This document shows positions 37,484 through 47,656 of a stretch of DNA of 64,000 bases, in pieces. This stretch comes from Granulosicoccus sp. GTDB lineage: Bacteria; Pseudomonadota; Gammaproteobacteria; Granulosicoccales; Granulosicoccaceae. Below the pieces are notes generated by a model. That model was not told the DNA's origin and did not search any database. It saw only the letters and a list, made by a program, of their open reading frames with translations. Both the position numbers and the translations under genes were made by a program. The stretch spans positions 1 to 64,000 of the forward strand of contig JALZVU010000196.1 in assembly GCA_023301795.1 (NCBI GenBank). Direction: 5' to 3'. Position 1 is the stretch's first letter; every line of letters begins with the position of its first letter.

Positions 37484-38629
37484 ATGCATCGCATGACGTC
37501 AATTTATCGACATGTTGTGACATTACAGGAACCCTATAGTTTGATTCAGCATGATTCCAGCGCCATCCAGTCGGCCAAGCACTTGGTTAGCGACTATTGC
37601 GCCAACTTCGACCGCGCCGAACCAGCCGACTTGAGCGCCACACTCAAACGCTATGCCGCTGATCGGTATTACTGGCGGGGTCTGGCGCCATTTGGAGAGC
37701 AAGACAATGCCGACGAGGTGGTCGATGTTTTCTGGAAGCCACTGCGAGAGTCTTTTACCGCTGTGCAGCGGCGAGTGGACGTTTTTTTCGCAGGCCACAA
37801 TGATGTGCCTGCCCAAACCGGTGGTGGACCAGTCACTGAGGCGGAACACTCAAGCTCTGTGTGGACCTGCCAGATGGGACATTTCATGGGACTCATGGAT
37901 AAGCCGTGGCTCGATATTCCACCCACTCGGCGAATCGTTTTTATTCGTTTCACCGAATTCCATCGGGTATATGATGGCAAAATCTGCGAATCTGCAATGT
38001 TTATCGACCTTATGGGTGCCATGCGTCAGGCAGGTCAGTACCCTCTGCCACCCAGCACCGGTGAATCGTTCATCTACCCCGGGCCTGCAACTGCCGATGG
38101 GGTTCTGAGCGGCGAACATCCCTCACAGCAAAGCACGGCGACACTAGACCTGATCAACCGTATGATCGCTGATCTGTCGGAGGCCAACCGACTGGCTCAG
38201 GAGCTTAAGATCAACAATGTCCCGCGGGAATTGCTGGCAAAAAGCTGGGATGAAAATATGGTCTGGTACGGGCCTGAGGGTATAGGTGCGACCTACACAA
38301 TTGATCGCTATCAGCAGCAACACCAGTATCCATTTCGCTTCAATCTGACCGGCAAGAAGTTCAACGGCCACATCGCGCGTTTTTCGGAAGGCCAATACGG
38401 CGGCTTTTTTGGGTGGCCTAACCTGACCAATACCGCGCAGGGCGGATTCCTGGGCTTACCAGCCAGCGGTATAGCCGCTGACATGCGCGTTATGGATGTC
38501 TATCGCAGCAACGGCGAAAAGCTGGTGGAGAACTGGGTCATCATTGACCTGCATCATTGGCTTTGCATGCAAGGATTGGATGTTCTAAAACGAATGCGAC
38601 AACTGCTAGGCATTGAAACACTGGGTTAG
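37484..38629 (+). CDS. Tandem SnoaL-like (NTF2-fold) protein
   Basis: A 381-residue protein with two NTF2-fold units of the SnoaL polyketide-cyclase type. The first (about 30-180) has DLSATLKRYAADRYYWRGLAP and IVFIRFTEFHRVYDGKICES; the second (about 220-375) has LAKSWDENMVWYGPEGIGATYTID and GEKLVENWVIIDLHHWL. The paired Trp-Tyr and the closing ENW-x-x-x-D pattern are usual in this group, whose members may be cyclases, hydrolases or ligand binders. No activity can be assigned. It is on the plus strand between lpdA and the transglutaminase gene, opposite to the 2-oxoglutarate dehydrogenase genes. Confidence 0.82.
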   Translation: MHRMTSIYRHVVTLQEPYSLIQHDSSAIQSAKHLVSDYCANFDRAEPADLSATLKRYAADRYYWRGLAPFGEQDNADEVVDVFWKPLRESFTAVQRRVDVFFAGHNDVPAQTGGGPVTEAEHSSSVWTCQMGHFMGLMDKPWLDIPPTRRIVFIRFTEFHRVYDGKICESAMFIDLMGAMRQAGQYPLPPSTGESFIYPGPATADGVLSGEHPSQQSTATLDLINRMIADLSEANRLAQELKINNVPRELLAKSWDENMVWYGPEGIGATYTIDRYQQQHQYPFRFNLTGKKFNGHIARFSEGQYGGFFGWPNLTNTAQGGFLGLPASGIAADMRVMDVYRSNGEKLVENWVIIDLHHWLCMQGLDVLKRMRQLLGIETLG

Positions 38630-38657
38630 GAGATCGCTGGGCGGCTTGCCAACCGAA

Positions 38658-39500
38658 CTACGCAGAACTCAGCGCATCGTTTGGCATAGGTTGTCGGTTG
38701 TCGGTGTTATCAGAAACACCCTCAGTTGCCCACACATAGTGATACATCGAATCAGCCGCACCGATAATCGTTGCGAAAGACACATCGGCAGCGTCACGAC
38801 CCGCACCGATTCGCGCAAAGCCACTCACTGGTGCAAGCTTGGTTGCGTCGAACATATACCAGCGATCGCTTAGATAAACTTCGTGGAAACCGTGAAAATC
38901 CGGCGGTTGTAGATCCACCGCGTACCCGGTGACATACCGGGCCGGAATGCCTAAAGCCCGACACAGGGTAATGCACAGATGCGCGTAGTCTCGACAAACG
39001 CCAGAGCACTGGAGCAAAACATCACAGGCAGAGGATGTTGACGTGGTGCTACCTGGCGTATAACTCAGATGATTATGCACCCAGTCTGCAATGGCTTGCA
39101 CCCGTGAATACCCAGGCTGCAGATAACCAAAGGTATCCCAGGCAAATTTCATTAATTTGTCTGACTCACAATACCGACTGGGGTTGAGGTAGGTCAGAAC
39201 GTCTGCCGGCAAATCTGCGTGAGCTACCTCTATCAGATCCGTGTCCAAAGAACTCACCTGATAGAGTTCCACCACCGCTTGATAACCGATAGTGAACTCA
39301 CCTGGCTGCACTAGCACTCGGTGGGTGCGGTTGCCGAGCAAGCCGGTATCACACACTTGAAGCTCGTATTCTGGCGTGGTCTGGAACCCTTCGTTCCAGA
39401 CCGACTGGTAGTTATTTTGAGGCACCGATATCTGAAAAAGAAAATTGGCCGGTGCCATCACTGAGTATGTCAGCTGGCACCCCAGATTGATGACCTTCAT
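38658..39500 (-). CDS. Transglutaminase-like cysteine protease-fold protein
   Basis: A 280-residue protein with the N-terminal beta domain typical of bacterial transglutaminase-like proteins (MKVINLGCQLTYSVMAPANF) and a core domain. The Cys-His-Asp triad lies in LLQCSGVCRDYAHLC, FHGFHEVYLSDRWYMFDATK. Bacterial members are usually amidases or peptidases rather than cross-linking enzymes. There is no signal peptide, so the protein is cytoplasmic. It begins 15 bases after the sucB stop and may be co-transcribed with sucAB, an unusual companion. Confidence 0.9.
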   Translation of the reverse strand: MKVINLGCQLTYSVMAPANFLFQISVPQNNYQSVWNEGFQTTPEYELQVCDTGLLGNRTHRVLVQPGEFTIGYQAVVELYQVSSLDTDLIEVAHADLPADVLTYLNPSRYCESDKLMKFAWDTFGYLQPGYSRVQAIADWVHNHLSYTPGSTTSTSSACDVLLQCSGVCRDYAHLCITLCRALGIPARYVTGYAVDLQPPDFHGFHEVYLSDRWYMFDATKLAPVSGFARIGAGRDAADVSFATIIGAADSMYHYVWATEGVSDNTDNRQPMPNDALSSA

Positions 39501-39515
39501 TGAATTGTCTGGCGG

Positions 39516-40760
39516 CTACAAATCAAACACGATGCGTGCAGGATCTTCAACCAGTTCCTTAATTGTTTTCAAAAAGCCCACCGCACCCTTTCCATCAACA
39601 ATTCGATGGTCATAGCTCAGCGCGACATACATCATGGGGCGGATAACGACCTCACCGTTCACAGCGATAGGCCGATCTTGTGTGGCGTGCATGCCAAGGA
39701 TGGCACTTTGCGGCGGGTTGAGAATAGGCGTGGACAACAGCGAACCAAATACCCCACCGTTAGACACAGTGAAGGTGCCACCCGTCATCTCATCCATCGA
39801 CAACTTGCCGTCTCGCGCTTTTTCAGCGTAAACACCGATAGTCTTTTCGATATCCGCCAGAGACATGTACTCAGTGTTGCGCAGTACAGGAACAACCAGT
39901 CCTCGCTCTGATGATACAGCGACACCAATATCGCAGTAACCGTGGTAAACCACATCATCACCATCAATAGAGGCGTTGATATCTGGATAGCGCTTGAGTG
40001 CTTCAGTGGACGCTTTGAGGAAGATTGACATAAAGCCAAGCTTGATCGCATGCGACTTTTCAAACTGCGCTTTGTATTGATTGCGCAGTGCAATGAAAGC
40101 ACTCATATCAATTTCGTTGAAGGTTGTCAGCATCGCGGTGTTTTGCGAAGCCGACAGCAGACGCTCAGCGATACGCGCACGCATCCTGGACATCGGCACG
40201 CGTTTCTCGACCCGCTCACCTTCAGGCATGACAGGTGCCTGCGTGGCCGCAGCTTTCGCAGGTGCCGGAGCAGCCTTTGCAACAGCTGGCGCAGGTGCAG
40301 CCTGTGCAGAGCCTTTGCCTGCAACATGCGCTTCTACATCTTCTTTGGAAATGCGCCCGTTTTTACCTGACCCACTCACCTGAGCAGCCTGGAGTCCGTG
40401 CTTTTCCAGCAGTTTTCTAACTGAAGGGCTGGTCTGACCGGCGGAGGCGTCGTCGCCAGCCTCGTCGTTGGAAGCCGCAGTATCGGCGGATTGCACCGCA
40501 GCCGTAGCGGTAGATGCAGCACCTGCCGCCTCGATGGAACCAATGACCTGATGCGCCGCAACCGTAGTGCCTTCGGGCTCGATAATCTTGCCGAGCACGC
40601 CGTCTTCTGACGCTGGCACTTCAAGAACCACCTTGTCGGTCTCGATGTCGACCAAAACCTCGTCACGACTCACCGGATCACCTTCCTGCTTATGCCAGGT
40701 AACGATCAATGCGTCAGCTATTGATTCCGGTAACGTGGGTACTTTGATCTCGGAACTCAT
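39516..40760 (-). CDS. sucB: Dihydrolipoamide succinyltransferase (E2 of 2-oxoglutarate dehydrogenase)
   Basis: The E2 core moves the succinyl group to CoA. This 414-residue protein has one lipoyl domain with the lysine in [13 protein letters not shown], an Ala/Pro-rich linker, a peripheral-subunit-binding domain with [13 protein letters not shown] and [11 protein letters not shown], a second Ala/Pro linker, and the catalytic domain with [16 protein letters not shown], holding the active His and Asp. It follows sucA by 54 bases. Confidence 0.97.
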   Translation of the reverse strand: MSSEIKVPTLPESIADALIVTWHKQEGDPVSRDEVLVDIETDKVVLEVPASEDGVLGKIIEPEGTTVAAHQVIGSIEAAGAASTATAAVQSADTAASNDEAGDDASAGQTSPSVRKLLEKHGLQAAQVSGSGKNGRISKEDVEAHVAGKGSAQAAPAPAVAKAAPAPAKAAATQAPVMPEGERVEKRVPMSRMRARIAERLLSASQNTAMLTTFNEIDMSAFIALRNQYKAQFEKSHAIKLGFMSIFLKASTEALKRYPDINASIDGDDVVYHGYCDIGVAVSSERGLVVPVLRNTEYMSLADIEKTIGVYAEKARDGKLSMDEMTGGTFTVSNGGVFGSLLSTPILNPPQSAILGMHATQDRPIAVNGEVVIRPMMYVALSYDHRIVDGKGAVGFLKTIKELVEDPARIVFDL

Positions 40761-40814
40761 CTGCGGCTGCCTTTATGTATGTTGGTTGCTGGAAATTGGG
40801 TGCAATTGTAGAAC

Positions 40815-43691
40815 TTATGAGCGTTGGCTGTTGGGAATCACACCCAGCGCCTCGTCGACAAGACGTTTTTGCTCGATCAGATGTTGATTCATGTAACCAC
40901 TGGCAGGAGAGGCCGAAGGCACTCTGCCTACAAATTCAACCGTGCCCACAGCGTTAGGCAATACGCGCTCAATACGGTGACGATTGGACCGCCAAGCACC
41001 TTGATTACGCGGCTCTTCCTGACACCAGACAATGCTTTTGGCATTCGGATATTGGTTGACAGCCTCTGTCATGGCATCGTAAGGGAACGGATAAATCTGC
41101 TCGAGCCGAACCAAGGCCACGTTAGTGATCTCAGCTTTACGGCGTGCTTCTAATAGATCGTAATACACCTTGCCACTACAGAAAACCAGACGTTCAACAC
41201 CGGCCGGATCCAGCGCATCGATTTCACCAATAACCGGTTGGAAGGTACCTTCGGCCAGGTCCTCAAGTGTTGAGGTTGCCAGTCGGTGGCGCAGCAGACT
41301 CTTGGGTGACATGACAATCATGGGCCGACGCATGGGTCGGATCATCTGGCGACGCAACATATGATAAGCCTGCGCCGGCGTGCTGGGCACCAACACTTGC
41401 ATGTTGTCCTCAGCGCACAATTGTAAAAATCGCTCAAGCCGAGCTGACGAATGCTCTGGTCCCTGCCCTTCATAGCCGTGTGGCAACAACAAGGTCAAGC
41501 CGCAAAGCCTGCCCCATTTGGTTTCGCCAGAACTAATGAACTGATCGATGACCACCTGCGCACCGTTGGCAAAATCGCCAAACTGACCTTCCCAGATAAC
41601 CAGAGTGTTGGGATCGGCTGTTGCATAACCGTATTCAAAGCCCAGCACTGCCTCTTCAGACAAGACCGAATCAATAACCAGAAAATTCGCTTTGTCGGTG
41701 AGTTCGCGAAGCGGCACATACGCACCCATTGTTGCCTGGTTGTGCAATACAGCATGACGATGAGCAAACGTACCTCGTCCGCAATCCTGACCAGACAGAC
41801 GCACCGAATAACCTTGATCAAGTAACGTGGCGTAGGCCATGGTCTCGGCATAGCCCCAATCCAGAGGCAGGGCACCCACGGTCATCTTGCGTCGATCCTC
41901 GACGATCTTGTTGACCCGCGAATGCAACGCCAACCCGTCTGGCAACGTCGTAAGTTGTGTGGCTAATGATTGTAATCTTGCCAACGGCACGGTTGATTCA
42001 AACGGGGTTTTCCAGTCAGTAGCACCGTACTTGCTCCAGTCCACGATCAGTTCAGGTGCTTCAGGCTGGCCTTCAATCACACCAGGAGCCACGTTCAGAC
42101 CATCATCTAGCGCCTTACGATAATCCTCGACCATCTGATCCGCTACCGCACTGGTAACAATGCCGCTCTGGGCAAGTTTTTCTGCGTACAGTACACGCGT
42201 GGTGCGCAGAGCCTTGATTGATTTGTACATGATGGGCTGCGTAACTGAAGGCTCATCCGTCTCGTTATGCCCGTGCCGGCGATAGCACACCATATCGATT
42301 ACCACGTCTTTCTTGAATGCTGTACGAAAATCCAACGCCAGCTGCGTAACAAAGTAGACCGCTTCCGGATCATCCCCGTTAACGTGAAAAATAGGTGCAT
42401 TGATCATCTTTGCCACATCAGTGGCATACAAGGTGGAACGCACGTCTGCTACATTACTCGTGGTGAAGCCGATCTGATTATTGATAATGATATGCACAGT
42501 TCCCTTGGTAGAGAAACCGCGAGAATCTGCCATGTTGAAGGTTTCCATTACCACGCCCTGCCCCGCAAACGCAGCATCGCCATGAATGGCAATGGGAATA
42601 ACCTTATCGCCATCCTTGTCCCCATATCGATCCTGACGCGAGCGCACAGAACCCTCTACAACGGGCGACACAATCTCCAGATGGGACGGATTAAAGGCCA
42701 ATGACAAATGCATATGACCCTGGGTGGTGCGAATGTCAGAACTGAAACCCTGATGATATTTAACATCACCCGATGACAAACTTTCGTTGTGCTTGCCTTC
42801 GAATTCAGAAAACAAATCAGCAGGGTTTTTACCCAGAATATTGACCAGAACATTGAGCCGCCCACGGTGAGCCATACCGATCACCATGTCTTTTACACCC
42901 GCATTGCCCGCGCGCCGCACGATCTCGCTCATGATGACAATAAGGCTTTCACCGCCTTCCAGCGAGAATCGCTTCTGACCGACATACCGTGAACCCAGAT
43001 GCCGCTCCATACTCTCGGCAGCGGTGACACGCTGTAAAATCCACTCACGTGTCTCTGCATCCAGCGAAGGCGCCGACGCCACGCTTTCTATACGTTGCTG
43101 CAGCCAGTCTTTCTGGGGCGTGTAGTCGATGTACATGAATTCGTAGCCGATGGCCCCGCAATAGCACTTTTCCAGATGTGCAATGATGTCCTTGAGTGGT
43201 GCCTGATCGATCCCTTCAAGGGAGGGGGTCTGAAATACGGTGTCAAGGTCTGCCTCTGAAAGTCCGTTTTCGTGCAAACGCACCTCGCGCACCATCGCCT
43301 TACTGTGCTCGCCCAAGGGGTCGGTCTTGGCTAGCTGGTGACCGCGCACCCGGTAGGCATTGATTAACTGTGTAACGTATATCTGCTTGAGCTCACCGGT
43401 AACACTGGCACTGGCGGCAGTGGGCGAGCTTGAACGTGCCGCTGGTCGGCCACTGGCCATTTGTCGAAACTGGGCACGAATTTCAGAGTGAGCCACTTCG
43501 CGAGCGTTCTCGGCAACCATGGGCAAGTTGCCAAAATAGTCGCGCCAAGCCTGATCTACTGAGTTGGGATCTTTGAGGTATTGCTCATACTGACTCTCCA
43601 ACCACGGATAGTTGGCACCGCCAAGCATAGACGTATCCCATTGCTCCTGCATGGAGGTCTGGGTTTCTACCGATTTTGGGGGAGTGCTCAT
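40815..43691 (-). CDS. sucA: 2-oxoglutarate dehydrogenase E1
   Basis: E1 decarboxylates 2-oxoglutarate with thiamine diphosphate. The 958-residue protein has the N-terminal YEQYLKDPNSVDQAWRDYF that binds E2, the GMAHRGRLNVLVNILGK signature, the ThDP motif from GDAAFAGQGVVMETFN to INNQIGFTT, and the C-terminal transketolase-like half with QFGDFANGAQVVIDQFI. ATG 43691 was chosen over an open extension to 43889 because AGGAA stands seven bases upstream and MSTPPKSVETQ gives a normal length. A 244-bp gap upstream probably holds the promoter, although no clear boxes were recognised. Confidence 0.97.
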   Translation of the reverse strand: MSTPPKSVETQTSMQEQWDTSMLGGANYPWLESQYEQYLKDPNSVDQAWRDYFGNLPMVAENAREVAHSEIRAQFRQMASGRPAARSSSPTAASASVTGELKQIYVTQLINAYRVRGHQLAKTDPLGEHSKAMVREVRLHENGLSEADLDTVFQTPSLEGIDQAPLKDIIAHLEKCYCGAIGYEFMYIDYTPQKDWLQQRIESVASAPSLDAETREWILQRVTAAESMERHLGSRYVGQKRFSLEGGESLIVIMSEIVRRAGNAGVKDMVIGMAHRGRLNVLVNILGKNPADLFSEFEGKHNESLSSGDVKYHQGFSSDIRTTQGHMHLSLAFNPSHLEIVSPVVEGSVRSRQDRYGDKDGDKVIPIAIHGDAAFAGQGVVMETFNMADSRGFSTKGTVHIIINNQIGFTTSNVADVRSTLYATDVAKMINAPIFHVNGDDPEAVYFVTQLALDFRTAFKKDVVIDMVCYRRHGHNETDEPSVTQPIMYKSIKALRTTRVLYAEKLAQSGIVTSAVADQMVEDYRKALDDGLNVAPGVIEGQPEAPELIVDWSKYGATDWKTPFESTVPLARLQSLATQLTTLPDGLALHSRVNKIVEDRRKMTVGALPLDWGYAETMAYATLLDQGYSVRLSGQDCGRGTFAHRHAVLHNQATMGAYVPLRELTDKANFLVIDSVLSEEAVLGFEYGYATADPNTLVIWEGQFGDFANGAQVVIDQFISSGETKWGRLCGLTLLLPHGYEGQGPEHSSARLERFLQLCAEDNMQVLVPSTPAQAYHMLRRQMIRPMRRPMIVMSPKSLLRHRLATSTLEDLAEGTFQPVIGEIDALDPAGVERLVFCSGKVYYDLLEARRKAEITNVALVRLEQIYPFPYDAMTEAVNQYPNAKSIVWCQEEPRNQGAWRSNRHRIERVLPNAVGTVEFVGRVPSASPASGYMNQHLIEQKRLVDEALGVIPNSQRS

Positions 43692-43935
43692 TAATGGTTC
43701 CTGAATCTTGCCAGCTGCGAGCTGGCGGTTGTAGCGTCGATCAATCGGGGGTTGAAAGCTCCGGTAGGAGATACGGTCCATCAAGCATACCCAGTGCCAG
43801 CAATACCCTAGCAGGGTTAGTTGCAGGCTCCCCAAAGCTACCCCATAGCTTAGACCCTTAGACGCTTCAGGGCTACCCAGACATGTCAAGTGACTGTTTC
43901 AAACGCGCCTTGCTCACGACCAGACAAGACACACG

Positions 43936-44514
43936 CTACTCGTCATCGTCATCGCAATAGATATCCGGGTCCTCATCCTCGTTGAAGCGTTCTGGATTTG
44001 CCCAAAATCTGGCGTTGAGCCAGTTCGGCGATATCTTGTAATGACTGAGCCGGTATTCGAACCATCGTGCAGGTGCAACATCATGGGCTTGTGCGTCATC
44101 GACTATCAGCTGTAGCTTGCGAAACCCCAGCGCAAAGAACCGCTCATCGGCAGGGTCCGTGTCATCCAGTGAGCCATCTTGTCGGTGGGCGCAATGCACC
44201 AGCACGCGATGTGGGAAAGCTCTGATTGCGCGTCCCAAGCGTCGCTCAAACTCAGGCTTGTCAGCATCGAGCTGCAATACTAGCGTACAGGGAGGATCAG
44301 CATCGTTATCTAATTCGCCTGATTCAGCGGATTGCAACGCATGTTTCTCAGCATCTGCAAGTGAGGCAAAACGATGGACTGCCACGCCGTCCACCGGACG
44401 GCTTAACAGGGCGGCTGGCAGCTGGCCGGCAACCAGCAATCGGGAAGGTGCATCGCTGTAAAGGTAATCGCCCAGAAATCGCGCTGGGAATCGATCGGAT
44501 TGATCCGGCTTCAT
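43936..44514 (-). CDS. DUF6231-like protein
   Basis: A 192-residue cytoplasmic protein. The middle HRVLVHCAHRQDGSLDD and LGFRKLQ and the C-terminal WFEYRLSHYKISPNWLNARFWANPERF resemble my memory of the DUF6231 family of gammaproteobacteria, which has a Rossmann-like methyltransferase-type core without known activity. The tail is very acidic (DEDPDIYCDDDDE). ATG 44514 has GGAGAG eight bases upstream and is preferred to TTG 44535. The gene lies on the same strand as sucA and just downstream of the DUF1244 gene. Confidence 0.68.
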   Translation of the reverse strand: MKPDQSDRFPARFLGDYLYSDAPSRLLVAGQLPAALLSRPVDGVAVHRFASLADAEKHALQSAESGELDNDADPPCTLVLQLDADKPEFERRLGRAIRAFPHRVLVHCAHRQDGSLDDTDPADERFFALGFRKLQLIVDDAQAHDVAPARWFEYRLSHYKISPNWLNARFWANPERFNEDEDPDIYCDDDDE

Positions 44515-44559
44515 GGGCTGGCTCTCCAATGACAAGTGACTGACGCTAAACTGCGCGCC

Positions 44560-44868
44560 TCAATTGTGGGTTGCGTTGTAACTTGCCTGTTGCTCAGGGG
44601 TGGCCTGCGTTTGATGCTGCGCTTTCCACTCACTGTACGGCATGCCGTATACGTGTGTTCGCGCGTCTTCGTACTCGATTTGCATATCACGTTCACCGGC
44701 GGCGCCCACGTAGTACTTGGACAGACAATTACGACAGAATCCCGCCAGATTCATTAAATCGATGTTCTGAACGTCAGTGCGTTGCTGCAGATGCGCAACC
44801 AGTGTGCGAAAGGCTGCAGCTTCTAGTTCAGTTCGAGTTTGTTGGTCCAGCGAGTCGATAGTTGTCAT
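44560..44868 (-). CDS. DUF1244 family protein
   Basis: A small protein of 102 residues with the DUF1244 signature: AAAFRTLVAHLQQRTDVQNIDLM, then AGFCRNCLSKYYVGA, then YEDARTHVYGMPYSEWKAQ. The FCRNC cysteines look metal-binding. Function is unknown; the family is widespread in proteobacteria. It is upstream of the DUF6231-like gene and divergent from the DUF3301 gene. Confidence 0.92.
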   Translation of the reverse strand: MTTIDSLDQQTRTELEAAAFRTLVAHLQQRTDVQNIDLMNLAGFCRNCLSKYYVGAAGERDMQIEYEDARTHVYGMPYSEWKAQHQTQATPEQQASYNATHN

Positions 44869-44927
44869 GGGTCTTTTACTAGTAGCAGGTTGATTATTTA
44901 TTATACGAACCGCATGCTCTTAAAGAT

Positions 44928-45275
44928 ATGACCGGAAATGCGCTTTTTGATCTTTTAATCATCGCCGTCCCTGCCTTGGCCATCAGGCTCTGGTGGACGG
45001 GCTCGCGGGCGCGTGAACTGGCGATCGAGCATTCACGCACGGCCTGTCGACAGCAGCAGTTGCAGTTTCTGGATCAGACGGCGGCGCTGAGCCGGGTACG
45101 ACTGTCTCGCAATCATAGCGGGGCACACTGCCTGGAGCGGCAATACCAGTTTGAATTCACCGATCAAGGCGCATACCGTGACACGGCATCGGTCATCATG
45201 CACGGTCACATACTGAAGAAAATTCACTTTCCCTACACCCGGGATGCTGATGGACACCGTATCTACACACATTGA
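44928..45275 (+). CDS. DUF3301 family protein
   Basis: A 115-residue protein with one N-terminal membrane-like segment (about 5-23), then WWTGSRARELAIEHSRTACRQQQLQFLDQTAAL and RQYQFEFTDQGAYRD, which are the standard DUF3301 features. It probably sits at the inner membrane; its function is unknown. Divergent from the DUF1244 gene. Confidence 0.9.
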   Translation: MTGNALFDLLIIAVPALAIRLWWTGSRARELAIEHSRTACRQQQLQFLDQTAALSRVRLSRNHSGAHCLERQYQFEFTDQGAYRDTASVIMHGHILKKIHFPYTRDADGHRIYTH

Positions 45276-45336
45276 CAACCTCGTAGTGCGCTAAACTCTA
45301 TAATTCCTATTAATTAACGTCCCAGATAGCATCAAT

Positions 45337-45828
45337 ATGAGTGAATGTCCTTGCGGCTCTACACGAGCCTTCAGTGAATGCTGCCAAAGCATCATCAATG
45401 GTGACACTCGGGCTGAAACAGCCGAGGCGCTAATTCGGGCTCGCTATACCGCCCACACCACTGGCGATATGGACTTCATTCTGGCCACTCACCACCCCTC
45501 CACACGCTCGGATATAGACGAGGCTGCCACACGACGCTGGGCCAGTGAATCCACCTGGTTAGGTCTTGAAATACTCAATGTGGATGGCGGCGGTAGCGAT
45601 GAAAGCTCTGGGCGCATTGAATTTATGGCCCGTTATCGCGATGCCGCTCGACGCAGGCACACACATCATGAACGGGGTGTCTTCGAAAAATATCACGGAC
45701 AGTGGTACTTCCGTGATGCTGAAGTACCCGACGTTGACCAATTCAGACGCAACAGGCCAAAACAGGGACGCAACGAGGTTTGTGCCTGCGGAAGTGGCAA
45801 AAAATTTAAAAAGTGCTGCGGTATCTAA
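45337..45828 (+). CDS. YchJ family SEC-C zinc-binding protein
   Basis: A 163-residue protein with SEC-C zinc motifs at both ends: CPCGSTRAFSECC near residue 4 and CACGSGKKFKKCC near residue 149. The middle is an NTF2-like domain with ARYTAHTTGDMDFILATHH and FMARYRD, as in YchJ. The SEC-C motif binds zinc and can mediate protein contacts; the role of YchJ is not established. Starts 61 bases after the DUF3301 gene. Confidence 0.93.
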   Translation: MSECPCGSTRAFSECCQSIINGDTRAETAEALIRARYTAHTTGDMDFILATHHPSTRSDIDEAATRRWASESTWLGLEILNVDGGGSDESSGRIEFMARYRDAARRRHTHHERGVFEKYHGQWYFRDAEVPDVDQFRRNRPKQGRNEVCACGSGKKFKKCCGI

Positions 45829-45978
45829 AAGTTTGTTAACGAAGCCGCCGCTATGGTGCTCGCTTCGGTATAGACGGTTTGATCTGAGCAGGTGTGCTGA
45901 ATACACTGGTCAATCATCGAATAGTGAACGCTAAACCTGCGGCGGTACTTCGCAGCCTAACCACTTGAGAACCTACCA

Positions 45979-47643
45979 ATGGATAAGCCCTGGCTAACAT
46001 CATACCCGTCATCAGTACCTGCTGAAATCGACATCAGTCAGTACGCATCAGTCGTTGATATATTCACCGAAAGCACTCAGCGGTTTGCTGATCGGCCGGC
46101 ATTCCATAACCTTGGCACCACCATCACCTATCGCGAACTTGAGCAACAGACTCAAGCCTTTGCATCATGGTGCCAACACGAAGCGGGTCTCGTGAAAGGC
46201 GATCGCATTGCCATCATGATGCCCAACCTGCTGCAATACCCTGTTGCCGTATTCGGCGCGCTTCGGGCCGGCCTGGTTGTCGTCAACACCAATCCGTTGT
46301 ACACCGAGCGAGAGCTGGAACATCAGTTAAAGGACTCAGGCGCCAAGGCCATTGTGGTGGTTGAGGCGTTCGCCCACACCCTGGCTAACGTCATAGGCAA
46401 AACTGACGTTCAGACTGTCATCACCACCCGCTTTGGCGACATGCTCAATTTTCCTAAATCGCTGCTGGTTAATTTTGTACTGAAGTACATCAAAAAGATG
46501 GTGCCGCCGTTTTCTCTGCCTGGATCGCACAACATGAAAAGTGTGCTGGCAAAGGGCGCCCAGATGCCTGCGGCCGTAGCAGATGTGACACTCGATGATC
46601 TGGCTTTTCTGCAATACACCGGTGGCACCACAGGTGTAGCCAAAGGCGCGATGCTGACGCACCGCAACATGGTCTCCAATATCCAGCAGGCCTACACCTG
46701 GATCAATGCAGTCGACCAGGATGAAGGGCACGAGATCATCGTCACCGCCCTGCCGCTTTATCATATCTTTGCGCTGACCGCCAATTGCCTGACGTATATG
46801 AAGCTTGGCGCACTGAATCTTCTGATCACCAATCCGCGCGACATGCCGGGATTTGTAAAAGAGCTGGGTAACTTCCAATTCACCGCTTTCACCGGTGTTA
46901 ATACTCTGTTCAATGCTCTGATGAATACGCCAGGCTTTGAACAACTGGACTTCTCCAAGCTAAAACTGACCTTAGGCGGCGGTATGGCCGTGCAAAAGCC
47001 TGTGGCTGATCGCTGGCAAGAGATCACTGGCAATACACTGATAGAAGCCTACGGACTGACCGAGACCAGCCCGGCCGCCTGCATCAATCCCATGGACCTG
47101 CCTGAATACAACGATTCCATTGGTCTGCCACTGCCTTCAACAGATGCCTGCATTCGCGACCCGGACAACAAGGCACTTCCCGTTGGCGAGGCCGGCGAAC
47201 TTTGCATACGCGGACCACAGGTTATGAAAGGCTACTGGCAGCGCCCCGAGGACACCGCAGCTACTGTCGACAGCGAAGGTTGGCTGCACACAGGTGATGT
47301 TGCCGTCATGAATGATCGGGGGTTTTTCTCGATTGTCGATAGATTAAAAGACATGATTCTGGTGTCAGGCTTCAATGTCTATCCCAACGAAATCGAAGGG
47401 GTAATTGCTGCAATGCCAGGGGTTCTTGAAGTAGGTGCCATTGGCGTACCCGACGAGCACTCAGGTGAAGTTGTCAAAGTGGTCGTGGTCAAAAAAGATC
47501 CTGCGCTAAGTGAGGCTGACATTCTGGCGCACTGCAAAGAGCAACTCACCGGATACAAACGTCCCAAGGTCGTGCAATTCGTCGATGAACTGCCCAAAAC
47601 CAACGTGGGCAAGATATTGCGCCGCGAACTCAGAACGCTGTGA
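45979..47643 (+). CDS. fadD: Long-chain acyl-CoA ligase
   Basis: This 554-residue AMP-forming ligase activates fatty acids with ATP and CoA. The AMP-binding signature is [20 protein letters not shown], with [42 protein letters not shown] and the C-terminal lysine region [14 protein letters not shown]. Length and the [12 protein letters not shown] region match FadD. It is likely bound to the inner face of the membrane. It converges with the NUDIX gene with a 13-bp gap. Other beta-oxidation genes are not in the window. Confidence 0.95.
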   Translation: MDKPWLTSYPSSVPAEIDISQYASVVDIFTESTQRFADRPAFHNLGTTITYRELEQQTQAFASWCQHEAGLVKGDRIAIMMPNLLQYPVAVFGALRAGLVVVNTNPLYTERELEHQLKDSGAKAIVVVEAFAHTLANVIGKTDVQTVITTRFGDMLNFPKSLLVNFVLKYIKKMVPPFSLPGSHNMKSVLAKGAQMPAAVADVTLDDLAFLQYTGGTTGVAKGAMLTHRNMVSNIQQAYTWINAVDQDEGHEIIVTALPLYHIFALTANCLTYMKLGALNLLITNPRDMPGFVKELGNFQFTAFTGVNTLFNALMNTPGFEQLDFSKLKLTLGGGMAVQKPVADRWQEITGNTLIEAYGLTETSPAACINPMDLPEYNDSIGLPLPSTDACIRDPDNKALPVGEAGELCIRGPQVMKGYWQRPEDTAATVDSEGWLHTGDVAVMNDRGFFSIVDRLKDMILVSGFNVYPNEIEGVIAAMPGVLEVGAIGVPDEHSGEVVKVVVVKKDPALSEADILAHCKEQLTGYKRPKVVQFVDELPKTNVGKILRRELRTL

Positions 47644-47656
47644 TCGCCACTCAGAC

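Noticed and set aside
43692-43889. A 66-codon N-terminal extension of sucA
   Set aside because: Its sequence is unlike SucA and the shorter start has a good AGGAA site and normal family length.
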